From assembly GCF_000175615.1 (NCBI RefSeq), contig NZ_ACVO01000015.1, positions 124,001 to 188,000 of the forward strand: a DNA stretch of 64,000 nt, read 5' to 3'. The notes beneath the pieces were generated by a model, which saw nothing but the letters and a program-made list of their open reading frames with translations, was not told the DNA's origin and did no database searches. This DNA is from Rothia mucilaginosa ATCC 25296. GTDB taxonomy: Bacteria > Actinomycetota > Actinomycetes > Actinomycetales > Micrococcaceae. Of this stretch, positions 61,948 through 64,000 are shown in pieces; positions within the stretch are counted from its first letter, which is position 1, and the number at the start of each line of letters is the position of its first letter. Made by a program: the position numbers and the translations under genes.

Positions 61948-61982
61948 TCCGAGGACTACGTAGGAACGATGCGTGCCCAAAA

Positions 61983-62015
61983 AGCGCCCGCCCTCCGGTT
62001 GTGAGGGTGGGCGCT
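61983..62015 (+). terminator. Terminator of the DUF2079 gene
   Basis: AGCGCCCGCCCTC pairs with GAGGGTGGGCGCT (one G/T pair) 36 bases after the stop codon. Confidence 0.65.
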
Positions 62016-62043
62016 CGCCGTTAAGAGATGAGGTTTTAAGCAC

Positions 62044-62606
62044 CTTTTGGGGTTAAAAGGGCGCCGCTAAGGTAAACTAGGTAGAACACGGGAACCCCCG
62101 ATGAAGGTCTTGTGCGCACCCGGCACCCAAGGTGGTGCTGGAATTGTAGGTGCGCCGTACTCACCATCACCGATTGATACGCCCCATAAACTTGCGGTTT
62201 ACACCGTACACGCGGGCTTCTCTTAACGATCTCTGGTCCAGCGTCTTTGCTGCGTCTGCTGTAACAGACACACCACCGCCGTGTAAGCGGGAAGGCGAAC
62301 CACCAGGAATACGTGACATTGCATGTGAGCATTACCCACCCTGTACACCCCTGATTCACAGGGACTACTGTGCGCCGAGCGCAGAGTACGAACGGGCGTG
62401 CGGATAATGTGCCGAGAAATTCAAGACCACCCCCAGCAAAAGCCGCTACCCGTAGCATCCGCAGAACACCTCTGCAGAATGCGCCGGTAACGGAGGACCC
62501 CTGGACGTTCTACTCCCCAGGGGATGATGTGTGGCTGGGCCGTGAAGGGGACACCCGGTAAGCGCCGAAAAGCGTGCGCTTCCACCCCTACCGTATAGAG
62601 GAAAAA
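62044..62606. other. Long untranslated leader or non-coding gene before the helicase
   Basis: 563 bases with no convincing reading frame. Several small stems are visible, for example GTCTG with CAGAC near 62255 and CCCCTGG with CCAGGGG near 62498-62523. AGAGGAAA lies just before the helicase TTG start. It may be a long 5' UTR, as found for cold-induced helicase genes, or hold a small RNA; the sequence alone does not decide. No RNase P, tmRNA or SRP RNA consensus was seen. Confidence 0.4.
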
Positions 62607-64000
62607 TTGACTGAGAATACTGCTACCCCGGCCGAACTGAACGCCGAGGCAGAGACCGTTGTGACCACCGAGAACATCGCCGAGAACACCGTTGAGAGCC
62701 CTGCTGTAGAAGCAGAAGAAACCACCGCAGAAGCTACTGCAGAAGCACCTGCCGAAGAAACCGCTGCAGAAGAAACCGCCGAGAAGGCTGAAGAAGAAGG
62801 CGTACGCTTCACCGACCTGGGCCTGGACGCCCGCGTCCTGGCAGCCCTGGAAGAGGTCGGCTACGAGAAGCCGTCCCCCATTCAGGAACAGACCATCCCG
62901 CTGCTGCTGGAAGGCCACGACGTGGTCGGTCTGGCACAGACCGGTACCGGTAAGACCGCAGCATTCGCCCTGCCGGCACTGTCCCGCATGGCTGAACTTG
63001 CTGACGTCAACGGCATCTCCCGCGACACCCAGGTTCTGGTCCTGGCACCCACCCGCGAGCTGGCTCTGCAGGTTGCAGAAGCCTTCTCCTCCTACGCAAC
63101 CCACATGGAGGACTTCACCGTCCTGCCCATCTACGGTGGCTCCCCCTACGGCCCGCAGCTGGCCGGTCTGCGTCGCGGTGCGCAGGTCGTCGTCGGTACC
63201 CCCGGCCGCGTGATTGACCACCTCGAAAAGGGCTCCCTGGATCTGTCCAATCTGCAGTACCTGGTACTGGACGAGGCAGACGAAATGCTGCGCATGGGCT
63301 TCGCCGAAGACGTGGAAAAGATCCTCGAAGGCACCCCCGACAGCAAGCAGGTTGCCCTCTTCTCCGCAACCATGCCCAACTCGATCCGCAAGATCGCTCA
63401 GCAGTACCTGAACGACCCCACCGAGATCCGCGTCAAGGCTAAGACCACCACCAGCGCAAACATCTCCCAGCGCTACATGCAGGTCATGCACTCCCACAAG
63501 CTGGATGCAATGACCCGCGTGCTCGAGGTCGAAAACTATGACGGCATCATCGTCTTCGTGCGCACCAAGAAGGAAACCGAGGAAGTTGCCGACAAGCTGA
63601 AGGCACGCGGTTTCGCGGCAGCAGCGATTAACGGTGACATCCCCCAGCAGCTGCGTGAGCGCACCGTTGACGCCCTGCGTGACGGCCGCATCGACATCCT
63701 CGTAGCAACCGACGTGGCTGCACGCGGCCTGGACGTTGAGCGCATCTCCCTGGTCGTCAACTACGACATCCCCCACGACACCGAGTCCTACGTGCACCGC
63801 ATTGGTCGTACCGGCCGTGCAGGTCGCGAAGGTGCCGCAATCCTCTTCGTCACCCCGCGTGAGAAGTACATGCTGCGTCAGATTGAGAAGGCAACCCGCC
63901 AGAAGGTCGAGCCGATGCACATGCCCACCGCAGAGGCAGTGAACGAGACCCGTAAGCAGCGCTTCGCACAGCAGATTACCGAGACCATCGAGTCTGAGGA
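62607..64000 (+). CDS. DEAD-box ATP-dependent RNA helicase, 3' end outside the window
   Basis: The first 464 codons are present from a TTG at 62607 with AGAGGAAA upstream. A 65-residue acidic Glu/Ala/Thr-rich N-terminus precedes RFTDLGLDARVLAALEEVGY. Motifs in order: PSPIQEQTIP (Q motif), AQTGTGKT (I), PTRELALQ (Ia), TPGRVIDHL (Ib), VLDEADEML (II), FSATMP (III), VFVRTKKETEE (IV), ATDVAARGLDV (V), HRIGRTGRAGR (VI). This is the DeaD/CsdA-type fold, an RNA unwinding enzyme of cold adaptation and ribosome assembly. The C-terminal extension lies beyond the window. Confidence 0.93.
   Translation, partial: MTENTATPAELNAEAETVVTTENIAENTVESPAVEAEETTAEATAEAPAEETAAEETAEKAEEEGVRFTDLGLDARVLAALEEVGYEKPSPIQEQTIPLLLEGHDVVGLAQTGTGKTAAFALPALSRMAELADVNGISRDTQVLVLAPTRELALQVAEAFSSYATHMEDFTVLPIYGGSPYGPQLAGLRRGAQVVVGTPGRVIDHLEKGSLDLSNLQYLVLDEADEMLRMGFAEDVEKILEGTPDSKQVALFSATMPNSIRKIAQQYLNDPTEIRVKAKTTTSANISQRYMQVMHSHKLDAMTRVLEVENYDGIIVFVRTKKETEEVADKLKARGFAAAAINGDIPQQLRERTVDALRDGRIDILVATDVAARGLDVERISLVVNYDIPHDTESYVHRIGRTGRAGREGAAILFVTPREKYMLRQIEKATRQKVEPMHMPTAEAVNETRKQRFAQQITETIESE

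Noticed and set aside
62150..62407. 85-codon frame in the helicase leader
   Set aside because: No ribosome site, codon use unlike local genes, and no recognisable sequence; left as non-coding.
62421..63920. 499-codon minus-strand frame opposite the helicase
   Set aside because: The plus strand carries all nine helicase motifs; the minus frame has none.

Overview
The window is chromosomal DNA from a high-GC Gram-positive bacterium of the actinobacterial type. The best fit is Micrococcaceae, probably Rothia, but that is inferred from gene content and not proven. Supporting signs are a 32-residue bS22 (AURKAIP1/COX24) ribosomal protein, a TopA with a lysine-rich tail, a MetP/MetS methionine transporter pair, a full-length menaquinone pathway spread over several loci, many GTG and TTG starts, and several ATGs placed 7 nt after a -10 box (leaderless transcripts). 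There is no rRNA, CRISPR array or recognisable insertion sequence. One tRNA (Tyr, GTA) is present.

Layout. 1-2450: tail of trhO, a GyrI-like protein and a flavin-dependent LLM oxidoreductase behind a near-perfect 24-bp palindromic operator. 2464-3842: an inserted cmtR-cation efflux cassette bracketed by a fragment of the downstream DNA glycosylase gene on the left and an internally deleted copy of the LLM gene on the right. 3996-10044: pyrimidine-dimer glycosylase, a methyltransferase, a PNPOx-like protein and topA. 10057-16260: an accessory zone in which AT-rich unknown genes (a possibly HEPN-like protein and three membrane proteins) are set among ordinary genes (ppx/gppA) and flanked by extra copies of local transcription terminators. 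16259-21354: ClC channel, proC, KtrAB-type potassium uptake. 21767-25291: two adjacent transcription factors (ArsR type and GntR/FadR type), each with a huge Ala/Glu/Pro-rich tail. 25555-32360: bS22, histidine phosphatase, menA, menE, menB, putP. 32742-41788: gluQRS, a metallo-beta-lactamase-fold protein lacking most metal ligands, a glycosyltransferase, menD, menC, a PAP2 phosphatase and a cupin. 42011-49754: SDR, an amino-acid ABC transporter, menG, polyprenyl diphosphate synthase, metPS. 49852-62015: RarD-like transporter, three proteins of poorly known function, a Fur-family repressor with a tandem operator, htpX, yajQ, tRNA-Tyr, trxA, an AlkA-like glycosylase and a DUF2079 membrane protein. 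62607-end: a DEAD-box RNA helicase, cut by the window edge, behind a leader of about 560 nt.

How the genes work together. MenD, MenC, MenE, MenB, MenA and MenG, with the polyprenyl diphosphate synthase that supplies the side chain, give most of menaquinone synthesis; isochorismate synthase (MenF) and the thioesterase/MenH steps are not in the window. Most transcription units end in strong, often perfectly paired bidirectional hairpins. The most unusual parts are the three terminator- or gene-fragment-bracketed islets between 2.4 and 16.3 kb, and the group of three proteins that end in a long acidic low-complexity linker plus a basic/aromatic patch.
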